Assembly: GCA_942492025.1 (NCBI GenBank)
Contig: CALODJ010000008.1
Coordinates: 124,001 to 188,000 of the forward strand
Length of the DNA stretch: 64,000 nucleotides
Direction: 5' to 3'
Source: JABDQW01 sp942492025
GTDB taxonomy: Bacteria; Pseudomonadota; Gammaproteobacteria; SZUA-229
Below are positions 43,137 through 52,678 of this stretch, one piece after another; the stretch's first letter is position 1; each line of letters opens with the position of its first letter. Both the position numbers and the translations under genes were made by a program. The notes under the pieces were generated by a model. The model made no database searches and had not been told where the DNA came from. It saw only the letters and a program-made list of their open reading frames with translations.

Positions 43137-44318
43137 ATGACTGCAGTAAAGGATCATCGACGTCAAAATACTGATATTGAAGCCGATCGAAAACAAACCG
43201 ACAATGCTGAAAACAACGACGAAGGACAGACTAAAAATACAGGTGACAAGGTAAGGGACAAGAAATTATTTCGTTGCCTGGTCGGCCAGAGCTCCGCTAT
43301 GCGTGTCGTGCGACAGGAAATTGAACAAGTTGCACAGACAGACGCGAACGTGCTTATTCTGGGTCACTCTGGCACCGGTAAAGAAGTTGTTGCCAGGAAC
43401 GTCCACTATCATTCCAGGAGACGCAATAAAGCTTTTGTGCCGGTCAATTGCGGTGCCATACCGCACGATTTGCTCGAATCAGAATTATTTGGCCACGAAA
43501 AAGGCGCTTTTACAGGCGCGATCACAACACGCCAGGGACGTTTTGCTATGGCTGAGGGCGGTACACTGTTCCTGGACGAAATTGGTGAAATGACCATGGC
43601 CATGCAGGTCAAGCTGTTGAGGGTGCTTGAAGAGCGTGTGTTCGAACGCGTTGGCAGCACGACCAGTATCGAAGCAGATGTCAGAATAATCGCCGCGACG
43701 AATCGCAACCTGGAGGAAATGGTCAAACAGGGACAATTCAGGGAAGATCTTTTTTTCAGACTGGATGTATTCCCAATCCGCCTCCCTACTCTGGCAGAGC
43801 GGATTGAAGATTTACCCCTGCTGGTGAAGGAATTGACTTCTCGTCTGGAACAAACCACCACCAACTCGGTGCGCTTCAGTCCTGATGCAATTATTGCATT
43901 ATCCCAGTATGACTGGCCAGGAAATGTACGAGAACTGGCAAATCAGATTGAAAGAATGGCTATAAAGTACCCGAATAGCCTTGTCCAGGCTCACAATTTG
44001 CCGAAAAGGATCAAAGCGCATATGTCAGATGAGCTGGAGCACGAACTTGACTTACATGATTTAAATGACCTGATGAATGATGCAGACCGAGCACCCCAGG
44101 GATTGAGCGCTCCACGTGTGCATATTCCTGCCGAGGGTATTGATCTCAAGACCTATATTGCCAATATAGAGGTGAATTTAATCCTGGATGCGCTTGATAA
44201 ATCTGGAGGGGTTATCGCACATGCTGCAAAATCACTGGGGTTACGACGCACAACGCTGGCTGAAAAGATGCGTAAATATAATATCGAACGCGATCCAATT
44301 ACGAAGCCAACTTCTTAA
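43137..44318 (+). CDS. FleQ/FlrA-like sigma-54 activator lacking the N-terminal domain
   Basis: 393 residues. Residues 1-45 are polar and low-complexity in place of the usual FleQ receiver-like domain of about 130 residues. The AAA+ domain has Walker A GHSGTGKEVVARNVHYHSRR, the sigma-54 loop GHEKGAFTGAITTRQGRF and Walker B GGTLFLDEIGEM. The C-terminal part closely resembles FleQ: EGIDLKTYIANIEVNLILDA and SLGLRRTTLAEKMRKYNIER, a Fis-type helix-turn-helix. In the family it is the flagellar master regulator and responds to c-di-GMP at the AAA+ domain. It may be the class I activator here, or a shortened paralogue of one encoded elsewhere. pomAB and a PilZ-like gene lie next to it. Confidence 0.87.
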   Translation: MTAVKDHRRQNTDIEADRKQTDNAENNDEGQTKNTGDKVRDKKLFRCLVGQSSAMRVVRQEIEQVAQTDANVLILGHSGTGKEVVARNVHYHSRRRNKAFVPVNCGAIPHDLLESELFGHEKGAFTGAITTRQGRFAMAEGGTLFLDEIGEMTMAMQVKLLRVLEERVFERVGSTTSIEADVRIIAATNRNLEEMVKQGQFREDLFFRLDVFPIRLPTLAERIEDLPLLVKELTSRLEQTTTNSVRFSPDAIIALSQYDWPGNVRELANQIERMAIKYPNSLVQAHNLPKRIKAHMSDELEHELDLHDLNDLMNDADRAPQGLSAPRVHIPAEGIDLKTYIANIEVNLILDALDKSGGVIAHAAKSLGLRRTTLAEKMRKYNIERDPITKPTS

Positions 44319-44341
44319 CCAGCATTTATCGGCAGCGGATG

Positions 44342-44537
44342 CGCTCAGATCTTACCGGTTTTGGAAAAAATTCGGAAGTTCATTTGCAGCTCTATGGAGC
44401 GATCGCAGGGTGTGCACGGTGCACCCTACATTAATGACTTCATCATTATAAAAACGTGATGGGAATATTGAGTGAATCGGCCTTGTCAGGCCTTATTGAA
44501 AGTAAATGACAGTATTGCAAGATCACATTCAGACATT
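44342..44537 (+). repeat. Family 2 dispersed repeat, copy c (short core)
   Basis: The right end is CAGACATT followed by TA (44538-44539), as in other copies. The palindromic core is reduced to CAGGGTGTGCACGGTGCACCCT with no spacer, so this copy is about 196 bp. The terminal A (minus strand) plus TA forms the stop codon TAA of the PilZ-like gene. The left part is decayed. Confidence 0.75.
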
Positions 44538-45130
44538 TACGCCTCACCGATTGATTGGCGCTCTCTGGTGAGAACATGCCGGGTTATGGTATCCCGAACT
44601 TCATCACTCATATGTATGTATTGCACAGAAATTTTGTAAGGGTTGCTGCGGTCTGTGTCATCACTATTTCGCACACATGACACGACCCTTGCATAAGTAA
44701 AAAGCCCGTAGTGTTCCGGCAGCAATACAACTCTCATCTCCAGGATGGTTCCTGACATCAGTGGACTTGGGGATAAAAAACATAGGCCGCCAGCACCAAT
44801 ATTAACTTTCTGCGGGCTCATATCCATGTCGCCCATGGCAGTATCTACATAATATTCACTCAATATATTGAGTTTTTTGTCGATAGATGAAAGGTATTGC
44901 GCAATCTCCGGGCTGGCTGCCTGTATGACTCTAAAGAGAGGCTGCAACTCCCTGCTAATGCTGTCGAATCTGGCCTTGAGTGTAAGTTTGTCTATCATCA
45001 GGCGATCTTCAGCGTGCTGATCTTTACCAAGCTCCTCATCGGATATTATTCTATAATGCAGAATCACAAAATCATCAATACGAAAATAGTTTCGTCTTTC
45101 AGTCGACTTGTTTACTTGAACACGTTTCAT
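44537..45130 (-). CDS. PilZ-like domain protein
   Basis: 197 residues, cytoplasmic. The N-terminal ERRNYFRIDDFVILHYRI resembles the RxxxR element of PilZ domains. The C-terminal VNIGAGGLCFLSPSPLMSG resembles the DxSxxG element, with N-x-G-x-x-G in place of the usual Asp-Ser. A helical insert of about 70 residues lies between (ELQPLFRVIQAASPEIAQYL). PilZ proteins bind c-di-GMP and can act on motility. The altered second motif makes binding uncertain. It is 16 bp from pomB and probably co-transcribed with pomA-pomB. Its stop codon is formed at the edge of a family 2 repeat. Confidence 0.8.
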   Translation of the reverse strand: MKRVQVNKSTERRNYFRIDDFVILHYRIISDEELGKDQHAEDRLMIDKLTLKARFDSISRELQPLFRVIQAASPEIAQYLSSIDKKLNILSEYYVDTAMGDMDMSPQKVNIGAGGLCFLSPSPLMSGTILEMRVVLLPEHYGLFTYARVVSCVRNSDDTDRSNPYKISVQYIHMSDEVRDTITRHVLTRERQSIGEA

Positions 45131-45146
45131 CTTCAGCTTAATGTTG

Positions 45147-46157
45147 TTATTTACCGACTAACGGCGGTCTATTGGTTGAAACAAGCGCTTGGCTGCTGCC
45201 TGGCAACTCCCTGATTTCATCATTTACTTCGGAAACGGGAACAGTGCTGTCATTTTTACCTGATGAAGGCAGGGCTGAAGAAATCTTCGAGTAATCCATC
45301 GTAATCTCGACACGGCGATTCTTGGCCCGGCCCGTTGCGGTGCTATTACTATCCACTGGCAAGGTTTCCGCATATGCGGCTAACTCAAACTCTTTTTTCC
45401 GCAGCACACTGTCCTTGGATAACTCATGAATAACACTTACAGCCCTCGATGCAGAAAGCTCCCAATTTGAGCGGAAACGTCTGGTATGAATTGGAAGATT
45501 ATCTGTATGACCAGAGACGATAATCATCCCGTCAAAATCCTTGAAGACTTTGCTTATCTTGGCGGTAATAGAACTAAACGGCTTGATCAACTGTGCGCTG
45601 CCAGATGGAAATGAACCTTTCTCCCTGATGCGTAGAATAATTCTTTGTTCTTCTACCTCGAGATCGATAAGCCCATTTTCAATTTCGTCACTGAGTTCTT
45701 TTCTTATTAACTCGCTATCGATCTTAATCCGCGCTAATTCCAGTGCCAACTTGTTGTCTTTCTCATCATCACTGAGCACGTCGCCTCTACCATCGGTTTT
45801 TACATCTTGATTTTCCTGCCCTCTCTCCGCTGGATCGGTAAATACCGGAAATTCCTGGTATTCCGCCGATGTTTTCTGGCGTACTTCATTGACCGGTGTG
45901 GGGGCCGGTCTGCCGGGACTGAATTCCCGCGCAATGATATTAATCCCCTTGGGTGGCTCCTTTACTTTGATCTCTCGCTGAACACCGAATGCCTCCTTAA
46001 GTGAGCCCGCAAGTTCCTTGTATATATTCTTGTCCATTTCCGAAAATGAGAATAGCAGTACAAAAAAAGCCAGTAACAATGACATTAAATCGGCAAACGT
46101 CATTACCCAGGCTGGTATCCCTGCATCCTGTTTTTTTGCTGCACACTCCTGGCTCAT
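45147..46157 (-). CDS. pomB: PomB/MotB-like stator protein
   Basis: 336 residues. The single membrane segment near 15-38 has the ion-carrying Asp (D23, WVMTFADLMSLLLAFFVLLF). A long periplasmic linker follows. The OmpA-type peptidoglycan-binding domain has GMIIVSGHTDNLPIHTRRFR and NWELSASRAVSVIHEL, then GRAKNRRVEI. With PomA it forms the stator that anchors to the wall and drives rotation. The plug region is not distinguishable by eye. Resemblance to PomB rather than proton-type MotB suggests sodium coupling, which is inference. Confidence 0.93.
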   Translation of the reverse strand: MSQECAAKKQDAGIPAWVMTFADLMSLLLAFFVLLFSFSEMDKNIYKELAGSLKEAFGVQREIKVKEPPKGINIIAREFSPGRPAPTPVNEVRQKTSAEYQEFPVFTDPAERGQENQDVKTDGRGDVLSDDEKDNKLALELARIKIDSELIRKELSDEIENGLIDLEVEEQRIILRIREKGSFPSGSAQLIKPFSSITAKISKVFKDFDGMIIVSGHTDNLPIHTRRFRSNWELSASRAVSVIHELSKDSVLRKKEFELAAYAETLPVDSNSTATGRAKNRRVEITMDYSKISSALPSSGKNDSTVPVSEVNDEIRELPGSSQALVSTNRPPLVGK

Positions 46158-46191
46158 ACTTGCAATTCCCGCCTGCTCATCACAGTCAAGA

Positions 46192-46959
46192 CTATGCTGC
46201 CTTGTCTTCTACGCCGGCCTTTTTACTGGCTGGAAGATAAGCATTTAGCAGACCTTCGATCATTCTTGGATTCAGCCCCTCTTGAATCGCGCTGATACTT
46301 TCAAGGATCATCGATTTATTCAAACGTTCCTCATTACTGCGATGAGCCAGTTTGTCCGCAATCGGCAAGGCAATCGTGTTCGCAATGACTGCACCATACA
46401 AAGTCGTCAACAAGGCAACAGCCATCGCCGGTCCAATGGCTTTAGGATCACTCATATTGGACATCATCTGTACCAGCCCTATGAGTGTACCTATCATACC
46501 CATTGCCGGAGCAACATCCCCTATTGCCTTGAAAATGTTCAGGCCAGTCTCATTCCTCTCGATCGCCAGACTAATATCCTTGGATAAGATTTTATGTACT
46601 AGTTCTGGCGCATTGCCGTCAACAACCAGCTGTATCCCTTTTCTGAGAAACTCATTACCCACTTCAACATTTTCCAGGCCGAGCAAGCCTTCCTTGCGTG
46701 CAACGTTGGCCAGTTCGATACTTTGCTCGATAATTAGGCTCGGGTGCTGGGTTTTATGGATAAAGGCTTTGAGGGCGATACCAAAAGCACTCAACGTCAG
46801 CCCCAAGGGGAACTTCATCAATGTAACAGCCAGCGTTCCACCGACCACAATCATCAGACCCGGACCGTTGACGAACATCGACATCTCGCCGCCCATCAAG
46901 ATGGCCGCAGTAATAGCGCCTAATGCCCCAATAATGCCCAATAAGGTTGCTATATCCAT
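46192..46959 (-). CDS. pomA: PomA/MotA-like stator protein
   Basis: 255 residues with four membrane segments: ATLLGIIGALGAITAAILMG, LMIVVGGTLAVTLMKFPLGL, a third near 150-172 (GDVAPAMGMIGTLIGLVQMM) and a fourth near 180-202 (GPAMAVALLTTLYGAVIANT). The cytoplasmic loop is short and of the PomA type. It precedes pomB by 34 bp. The 326-bp gap upstream (46960-47285) shows no flagellar promoter I could support. Confidence 0.94.
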   Translation of the reverse strand: MDIATLLGIIGALGAITAAILMGGEMSMFVNGPGLMIVVGGTLAVTLMKFPLGLTLSAFGIALKAFIHKTQHPSLIIEQSIELANVARKEGLLGLENVEVGNEFLRKGIQLVVDGNAPELVHKILSKDISLAIERNETGLNIFKAIGDVAPAMGMIGTLIGLVQMMSNMSDPKAIGPAMAVALLTTLYGAVIANTIALPIADKLAHRSNEERLNKSMILESISAIQEGLNPRMIEGLLNAYLPASKKAGVEDKAA

Positions 46960-47285
46960 TTATTTCCGTTCTCGATGGTTAGATCTTGAGTAAATTCTGC
47001 TTTTATAATTATAGGATCGTCTGACACAAATTGTGGATAACAGGTATAGCGGTCAAAGCGTCCGAATCTTTAATATTCTAGCGGGTGCTTGACCTTATTT
47101 GGTGCACAGTTCGATCCTGATATAAAATATTGATAATTGTCATTTTTTCGTAAAAGTTATCGCTCTTTGGCTTGCTTGAACCTGATATATTTGGTATATA
47201 GTATTTGCGCGTCAGGGTGACCAAATGCAGGTTGTTTTGTGTCAGTTTTTTTGTTGTTTATCGGTGCTAAATCAGGTGTATTACT

Positions 47286-48008
47286 TTGACTAAAGACAAA
47301 ATACATATAATCGACGATGACCGGCGCCTGTGTCGGTTACTGGCCAGATATCTCGAACATGGTGGATATGAAGTTACTTTTGCAACCAGCGGTGACGATA
47401 TAAGCCAAAGGATTCGTGACAGCTCTATAAGTCTGATACTCCTCGACGTCATGTTACCCGGTAAAGATGGCCTGACCCTGGCCAGGGAAGTGCGTGAACT
47501 CTCCAATATCCCTATTATCTTTCTAACTGCAAAAGCTGATATAGCCGATAAGGTTACGGGGCTCAAACTTGGTGGGGACGACTATATAACCAAGCCATTT
47601 GAGGAAAAGGAACTGCTGGCACGAATACAATCTGTGATTCGCCGCGCAAAACTTGATACCTACGATCACTCCGACAAGTCTCAGGCAAGTTTTGCCGGAT
47701 GGAGTCTCAATCTTATCAACCAGACGCTCTCCTCCCCGGAAGGTGAACAGGTCGATCTCACCAGCAGTGAGTACAGATTATTATCTGCTCTTGTAAGCCG
47801 CCCGAATGTAGCCATCAGTCGCGATGAAATTCTCAAGATGATTTCCGGGCGAGAATGGTCGCCACTGGACCGCTCTGCGGACATGGCAATTGCAAAATTA
47901 CGCAAGAAGATAGAGCAAAACCCAAAAAGGCCCTTACTTATCAGAACCATACGAAACAAAGGATACCAACTGACCGCTGCTGTCGAATACAACGAGTCAA
48001 CACATTAA
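47286..48008 (+). CDS. OmpR-family response regulator
   Basis: 240 residues from a TTG start. The receiver has IHIIDDDRRLCRLLARYLEH, with acceptor in LILLDVMLPGKDG and the KPF motif in DDYITKPFEEKELLARIQSV. The winged helix contains VDLTSSEYRLLSALVSRPN and MAIAKLRKKIEQNPKRPLLI, then RTIRNKGYQL. It is likely to act with the binding protein and hybrid kinase encoded 400 bp downstream on the same strand, although those may also signal elsewhere. The leader 47041-47285 is A/T-rich. Confidence 0.92.
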   Translation: MTKDKIHIIDDDRRLCRLLARYLEHGGYEVTFATSGDDISQRIRDSSISLILLDVMLPGKDGLTLAREVRELSNIPIIFLTAKADIADKVTGLKLGGDDYITKPFEEKELLARIQSVIRRAKLDTYDHSDKSQASFAGWSLNLINQTLSSPEGEQVDLTSSEYRLLSALVSRPNVAISRDEILKMISGREWSPLDRSADMAIAKLRKKIEQNPKRPLLIRTIRNKGYQLTAAVEYNESTH

Positions 48009-48135
48009 TCATACCCCACATACACGACGCCATTATCATGCGTTCGAAGCGGCTGTGTTAGTCGAACACCGTAAATATGGGGCGCTTTCCGCAATCCTCT
48101 ACTATCGCAGTACGGCATTTTCAATAGCTGCACCA

Positions 48136-48167
48136 GCCGGCATTGCCTGCTGGCGAGAAATGCCGGC
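48136..48167. repeat. Solo hairpin resembling two family 1a ends
   Basis: GCCGGCATTGCCTGCTGG joined to CGAGAAATGCCGGC. The arms resemble family 1a ends with GCCGGC in place of GCCCGC. The flanks are CA and CA rather than TA. It lies in the 401-bp gap between the OmpR-type gene and the ABC-type binding protein; nothing else was recognised in that gap. Confidence 0.55.
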
Positions 48168-48409
48168 CAGGTAGCGCGTTGAAATCAAATATACGCCACC
48201 TCAACTGGTCAAAAACACCTAATGAATTCTATCACTTCGCCGATAACACCTTTACAGCAGTGGTGTACAACACTATCGCATAGTGTAGAGTAAAGTTCAT
48301 CTTGTGCGTGTAAACAAGCCGGTAGTTTGCATACAGCTTAAATTGCGCTTAATTCCATTATTTTTATATTTTTCAAATAGATAGTTAGACAAACGAGATT
48401 TAGTAAATA

Positions 48410-49594
48410 GTGTTTATGAAGTTAGGCACCGTCAGGAAATTACGCGATAAACCCCAGGCCTCCTCTCACCGTGAGTCGGCGATCTCGCGAAGCAATGCGT
48501 CCGCCGGGAATTTCACGAAGGCGTCGAATACGCTCGCTTATACCCTAGTGAGTAAGATTCTCAGCACAATCAATAATCAAGTGATGATTTACCTATCGGG
48601 TCCGATCTGCGGGCATCGTAAGCTGATATCTTATCGCCTCGATTCCACGCTCTTCTTCATGACTGCGCTAATACTTGTTGCAAGCATTTATCCAAGTGCC
48701 GTATCGGCAAAAAAATGTCTGTATATATCCTCTTACCACCCTGGCTATGCCTGGTCTGATGGAGTCGAACGCGGACTTCGATCTGTACTGGATGGTAAAT
48801 GCGAGATCAGACAATTCAACATGGATACCAAACGTAATAAACAGGACGAATATATTACAAATAAAGGGATAGAAGCTAAACAACTTATTGAGAACTGGAA
48901 TCCTGACATTGTCATTACTGCTGATGATATGGCGGCTAAATATGTGGTTCAGGCCCATTTTAAAGATCATCAAATCCCTTTCATATTCTGTGGCGTAAAC
49001 TGGTCTGCCGATGAGTACGGATTCCCATACAGTAATGTCACTGGCATGATTGAGGTTGCACCAATTTATCCACTCCTTGAGAAGGTTCAGGCCTTGTTGC
49101 CGAATGCAAAAAAAGCTATCTATATTGGCGCAGATACATTGACTGAGAAAAAAAATCTAGCCAGGTTTGATACGGCATTGAAAAAGAAAGAAATTCACCT
49201 GGATTCATTCTTGGTGAGCACAGTCAATGAATGGCTGAGCGCTTACAGCAATGCACAAGAATATGATTTTATTATCATAGGAAGTAAATCGGGTATTAAT
49301 GCATGGGATCAAGAGAAAGTTGTGAGCGCTATTAGCAAACTCAGCCAGAAACTGAGTGTGACAAATCATGGTTGGATGATGCCATATACTATGTTGGGCT
49401 TTACCAAGATGCCGGAAGAACAGGGCGAATGGGCTGCGCAGGCGGCTTTGAATGTTTTAGACGGTATAGAAATTTCACAGATAGCAATAGTACCTAACCG
49501 CAAGTGGGATATCTGGACAAACCTTACGCTGCTAAAATCAAGTAACGTTAATCTGCCCGAGGGGCTAATCCTGAAGTCCAAACAGGTGGAGTAA
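48410..49594 (+). CDS. ABC-type periplasmic substrate-binding protein
   Basis: 394 residues as an open frame from GTG, but the real start is probably later: ATG at 48584 puts the signal peptide (LFFMTALILVASIYPSAVSA) about 30-50 residues in. The mature part follows the ABC_sub_bind/TrpX-like fold: CLYISSYHPGYAWSDGVERG, then NWNPDIVITADDMAAKYVV, IPFIFCGVNW and WAAQAALNVLDGIEISQIAI. No permease or ATPase gene is present. It is 17 bp before a CHASE-type kinase, so it probably presents a ligand to that kinase rather than to a transporter. The ligand is unknown. Confidence 0.85.
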   Translation: MFMKLGTVRKLRDKPQASSHRESAISRSNASAGNFTKASNTLAYTLVSKILSTINNQVMIYLSGPICGHRKLISYRLDSTLFFMTALILVASIYPSAVSAKKCLYISSYHPGYAWSDGVERGLRSVLDGKCEIRQFNMDTKRNKQDEYITNKGIEAKQLIENWNPDIVITADDMAAKYVVQAHFKDHQIPFIFCGVNWSADEYGFPYSNVTGMIEVAPIYPLLEKVQALLPNAKKAIYIGADTLTEKKNLARFDTALKKKEIHLDSFLVSTVNEWLSAYSNAQEYDFIIIGSKSGINAWDQEKVVSAISKLSQKLSVTNHGWMMPYTMLGFTKMPEEQGEWAAQAALNVLDGIEISQIAIVPNRKWDIWTNLTLLKSSNVNLPEGLILKSKQVE

Positions 49595-49611
49595 GTTGTG
49601 AGTCAGTTTAT

Positions 49612-52179
49612 TTGAAAATCTCAAGAAACAACGCACAATATATAGTCCAGCCATCCCATGCCCCTCACCAGCTTGTGCTGTTCTGGTTGCTGGGTATCGT
49701 GATCTGCTTGTTGATTGGATTACTCACACTCAATATAGGCTTTTCACACTCCAGGGAAGAGTTCCAGAACAAAGCCGATATGGCGTACGACGAGATTATG
49801 CGCCGCTACAGCACGATTGAAGCGGTATTAACCTCGTTGGCTGGTTTTTACCAGGCGAGTGACTATGTCAGCGATGTTCAATTTTCAACATTCGCCCAGG
49901 AGTTGTTGAACGCATACCCTTATATTCGCTCCACCATGTCTCTTCAGAGATTAGACCAAAAAGAGAGACCGGCTTTCGAAGAGGAAATGCAGGATCGAGG
50001 TTACTATCAATTTTCAATTACCGAATCCACAACAGATGGAGGCCTGATTAGAGCAGATAATAGGCCAGAATACTTGGTTATAAAAGTACTTGAGCCATTG
50101 TTACCTCACATGGGCGCGCATCTTGGCTATGATGTTCTTTCCAATGCGAATCTGTCCCAGGCGATTAAGAAGGCCTCAGAGACTGGTAAAGGTGCTGCGT
50201 CCGTGGCAAGTAACTTATTTCAGGGTGAAAGTATTCTGATTTTCAAGGCTGTATATCAAGGTCGATACACGCCGACAGATGAAAATGAACGTCTGGAGAT
50301 GTTCGATGGTGCAATAGCTATAGTAACCGATGCCGAGAGCCTGCTGAACAACCTCACTCCAGCTAGCAATTCGATCAATGTATCACTGATTCAGAATCAT
50401 TCTGCATCCGATCAGTACCTGGAATACGTACTGGATAGCCAAAATACTATCACAAACAAGCTGTCTATCCTGCCGACTCTAAGCTATAGTCGAAATATAG
50501 ACCTGCATGGTCAGCCATCTCAAATAAGATTCTCACAAGAAGTCACTCTTACAGATGCACACGCATACTGGGCCTTGCTAACCGTCATCAGCTGCCTGAT
50601 CATCTACATGGCTATGCTATCAAGCTGGTATAACCTTAAAACTGCCCGCTTGCGTGAACAGGAACTGGAAGGCTATGCCGCACGTGCGGCTTTTTCTGAG
50701 GAAAACACCGACCCCATTTTGAGAATAGGCCATGATGGCAAGCTACTCTACAGCAACGAACCAGGACGAAAGATCATCGATGACTGGAAGACAGATGTTG
50801 GTGGTGATGTTCCACAAGACATCAGAGACTTCGTCAGTAGTGTGCTCAGGATCAATCATTATCGGGAGAAAGAGGTTTCCTTAGACACAACGCACTTCAC
50901 GCTGCGATTTGTACCACGCAGAGACCAGAATTATGTCAATGTTTACGGTAGGGATGATACCGAACAGAAGCAGGCAGAGCTGGACTTGATCGAAGCTAAA
51001 CAGGCGGCGGAAGCGGCAAATATCGCAAAAAGCAGATTTCTTGCGACCATCAGTCATGAAGTTCGCACACCAATGAACGGCGTTATGGGTATGCTGGAGC
51101 TCTTAAAAAAGACGCCATTATCAGACAAGCAGCATAGCTTCACTGAAAATGCATATCGGTCCGGTCGAAGCTTGCTGACTCTAATCAACGATATACTTGA
51201 TTTTTCAAAAATAGAATCCAACAAACTAAAACTTGAACATGTCCCTTTTAACATCAAGGACACGATCGATGACGTGCTGAGGATCGTTGCTGAGGATGCC
51301 AAACGCAAACGTCTGAATTTAGTAACTGAAATCCCGGACATTAACCCGCTGCTTGTGGGTGATGAGCAGCGACTGCGCCAGGTTTTAATTAACCTCATCG
51401 GTAACGCCGTAAAGTTTACCGAAAAAGGCAATGTCATCGTACGCTTGACAAAAACTGCCGAATATAAGACTGGAATACAGTTGAAATTCGAAATTTCTGA
51501 CACCGGGATAGGCATAACACCGGAAGCTCTGCCATTCATATTCAATGACTTTACACAGCAGGATGACTCAACGACCCGAAAATTTGGTGGTACAGGACTG
51601 GGGCTCGCTATCACGAAACAATTAGTCAATATGATGGGTGGTGAGATACACGTAGACAGCACGCCCAACGTAGGCTCAAGCTTCTGGATCACACTACAGT
51701 TCGAAACTCAGTTAACTGAACAACACCAACCGGTCAGACGACCGGATACCGTTTCGGAAGCCAATGGAGTGCCTGACGAAGAAGTCATGTTGAATGCCAG
51801 AATATTGCTGGCTGAGGATAATGCGATTAATCAGGATGTAGCCTCTGCGATGCTCGAATCAGTTGGATGTAAAGTAGTCGTTGTTGACGACGGGCAGCAA
51901 GTTTTACAGGCATTAAAAAACAGTCAGTTCGATCTTGTGCTCATGGATTGTCAAATGCCGGTAATGGACGGCTTCAAGGCAACCCGACAATTGCGTCAAC
52001 AGCAAGCAAAATATTCAGGGATACCTGTTATTGCATTAACAGCGGATATCCAACAGGGCATTGTGCAACAGTGCCAACAGGCAGGGATGGATGATTACCT
52101 GAGTAAGCCTTTCACCCAAGATTCATTGGTTGCAATAGTCATGAAATGGTTACCCAAACAGGCCTGTCAGCAGGCTTAG
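49612..52179 (+). CDS. CHASE-domain hybrid histidine kinase
   Basis: 855 residues from a TTG start. The first membrane segment is near 22-45 (LVLFWLLGIVICLLIGLLTL). A periplasmic CHASE domain (about 70-300) contains IMRRYSTIEAVLTSLAGFYQ and YPYIRSTMSLQRLDQKERPA. A second membrane segment is near 325-343 (YWALLTVISCLIIYMAMLSS). Then follow a PAS-like region, HisKA with TISHEVRTPMNGVMGMLELL, HATPase with ISDTGIGITPEAL and GTGLGLAITKQL, and a C-terminal receiver (ILLAEDNAINQDVASAMLES, LVLMDCQMPVMDG). It pairs with the upstream binding protein. The stop codon TAG is formed at a family 1b-like end (TA then GCCCGGATGTTGCATGAAGG). Confidence 0.92.
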   Translation: MKISRNNAQYIVQPSHAPHQLVLFWLLGIVICLLIGLLTLNIGFSHSREEFQNKADMAYDEIMRRYSTIEAVLTSLAGFYQASDYVSDVQFSTFAQELLNAYPYIRSTMSLQRLDQKERPAFEEEMQDRGYYQFSITESTTDGGLIRADNRPEYLVIKVLEPLLPHMGAHLGYDVLSNANLSQAIKKASETGKGAASVASNLFQGESILIFKAVYQGRYTPTDENERLEMFDGAIAIVTDAESLLNNLTPASNSINVSLIQNHSASDQYLEYVLDSQNTITNKLSILPTLSYSRNIDLHGQPSQIRFSQEVTLTDAHAYWALLTVISCLIIYMAMLSSWYNLKTARLREQELEGYAARAAFSEENTDPILRIGHDGKLLYSNEPGRKIIDDWKTDVGGDVPQDIRDFVSSVLRINHYREKEVSLDTTHFTLRFVPRRDQNYVNVYGRDDTEQKQAELDLIEAKQAAEAANIAKSRFLATISHEVRTPMNGVMGMLELLKKTPLSDKQHSFTENAYRSGRSLLTLINDILDFSKIESNKLKLEHVPFNIKDTIDDVLRIVAEDAKRKRLNLVTEIPDINPLLVGDEQRLRQVLINLIGNAVKFTEKGNVIVRLTKTAEYKTGIQLKFEISDTGIGITPEALPFIFNDFTQQDDSTTRKFGGTGLGLAITKQLVNMMGGEIHVDSTPNVGSSFWITLQFETQLTEQHQPVRRPDTVSEANGVPDEEVMLNARILLAEDNAINQDVASAMLESVGCKVVVVDDGQQVLQALKNSQFDLVLMDCQMPVMDGFKATRQLRQQQAKYSGIPVIALTADIQQGIVQQCQQAGMDDYLSKPFTQDSLVAIVMKWLPKQACQQA

Positions 52180-52208
52180 CCCGGATGTTGCATGAAGGAT
52201 TCGGATCT
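52179..52208 (+). repeat. Truncated family 1b end after the CHASE kinase gene
   Basis: GCCCGGATGTTGCATGAAGG follows TA (52177-52178). It resembles the 16905 element end and the fragment at 10992 for about 30 bases. Further on (52228-52275) lies GATTGCCACGTC with CTCGCAAAGACGCGGCAATG, a small inverted repeat of another widespread intergenic type. Confidence 0.65.
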
Positions 52209-52309
52209 TAGGGGCAAGACATTATAGGACATAGATTGCCACGTCGTTATCGCGACTCGCAAAGACGCGGCAATGACGGATTGGGTTGGATGCACGTGGA
52301 TTAACTGTA

Positions 52310-52535
52310 AATGTCTGGATTTGTACTCTCAACGAGGCCTGACACTGCCGATGCAGTCAAAAACACGATCACATTATTCTAGTACTTGAATAATGACTGC
52401 AGGGTGCGCCGTGCGCACCGGGACTGCAACACATTTAATTTCGCGGTGCGCACGGCGCACCCTACGATCGGTCCCTTCAGCTGTCAGTTAACGTTTGAGT
52501 CTATTTCACGATCTGTAAGATCGGATCTGAGTCAC
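52310..52535 (-). repeat. Family 2 dispersed repeat, copy d
   Basis: Inverted orientation. AATGTCTGGATTTGTACTCT begins after TA (52308-52309), and GATCGGATCTGAGTCAC ends before TA (52536-52537). The core arms are GCAGGGTGCGCCGTGCGCAC and GTGCGCACGGCGCACCCTAC. It is the cleanest copy with TA on both sides, 226 bp. Confidence 0.85.
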
Positions 52536-52678
52536 TACAGATTAACTGCTCCAGATGAGTTCTATGATGCGCACATGCGGCTATAAACAAAATCAGAGTG
52601 TCAGCGCAATTCTGTACTATTTTTACAACGTTTAAGATTGAGTCTTAACCACTACACTTGATTCGATGACCAAGCTTT

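Noticed and set aside
46960..47100. Sigma-28 promoter upstream of pomA
   Set aside because: No pairing of a TAAA-type -35 with a GCCGATAA-type -10 at 11-base spacing was found on the minus strand.
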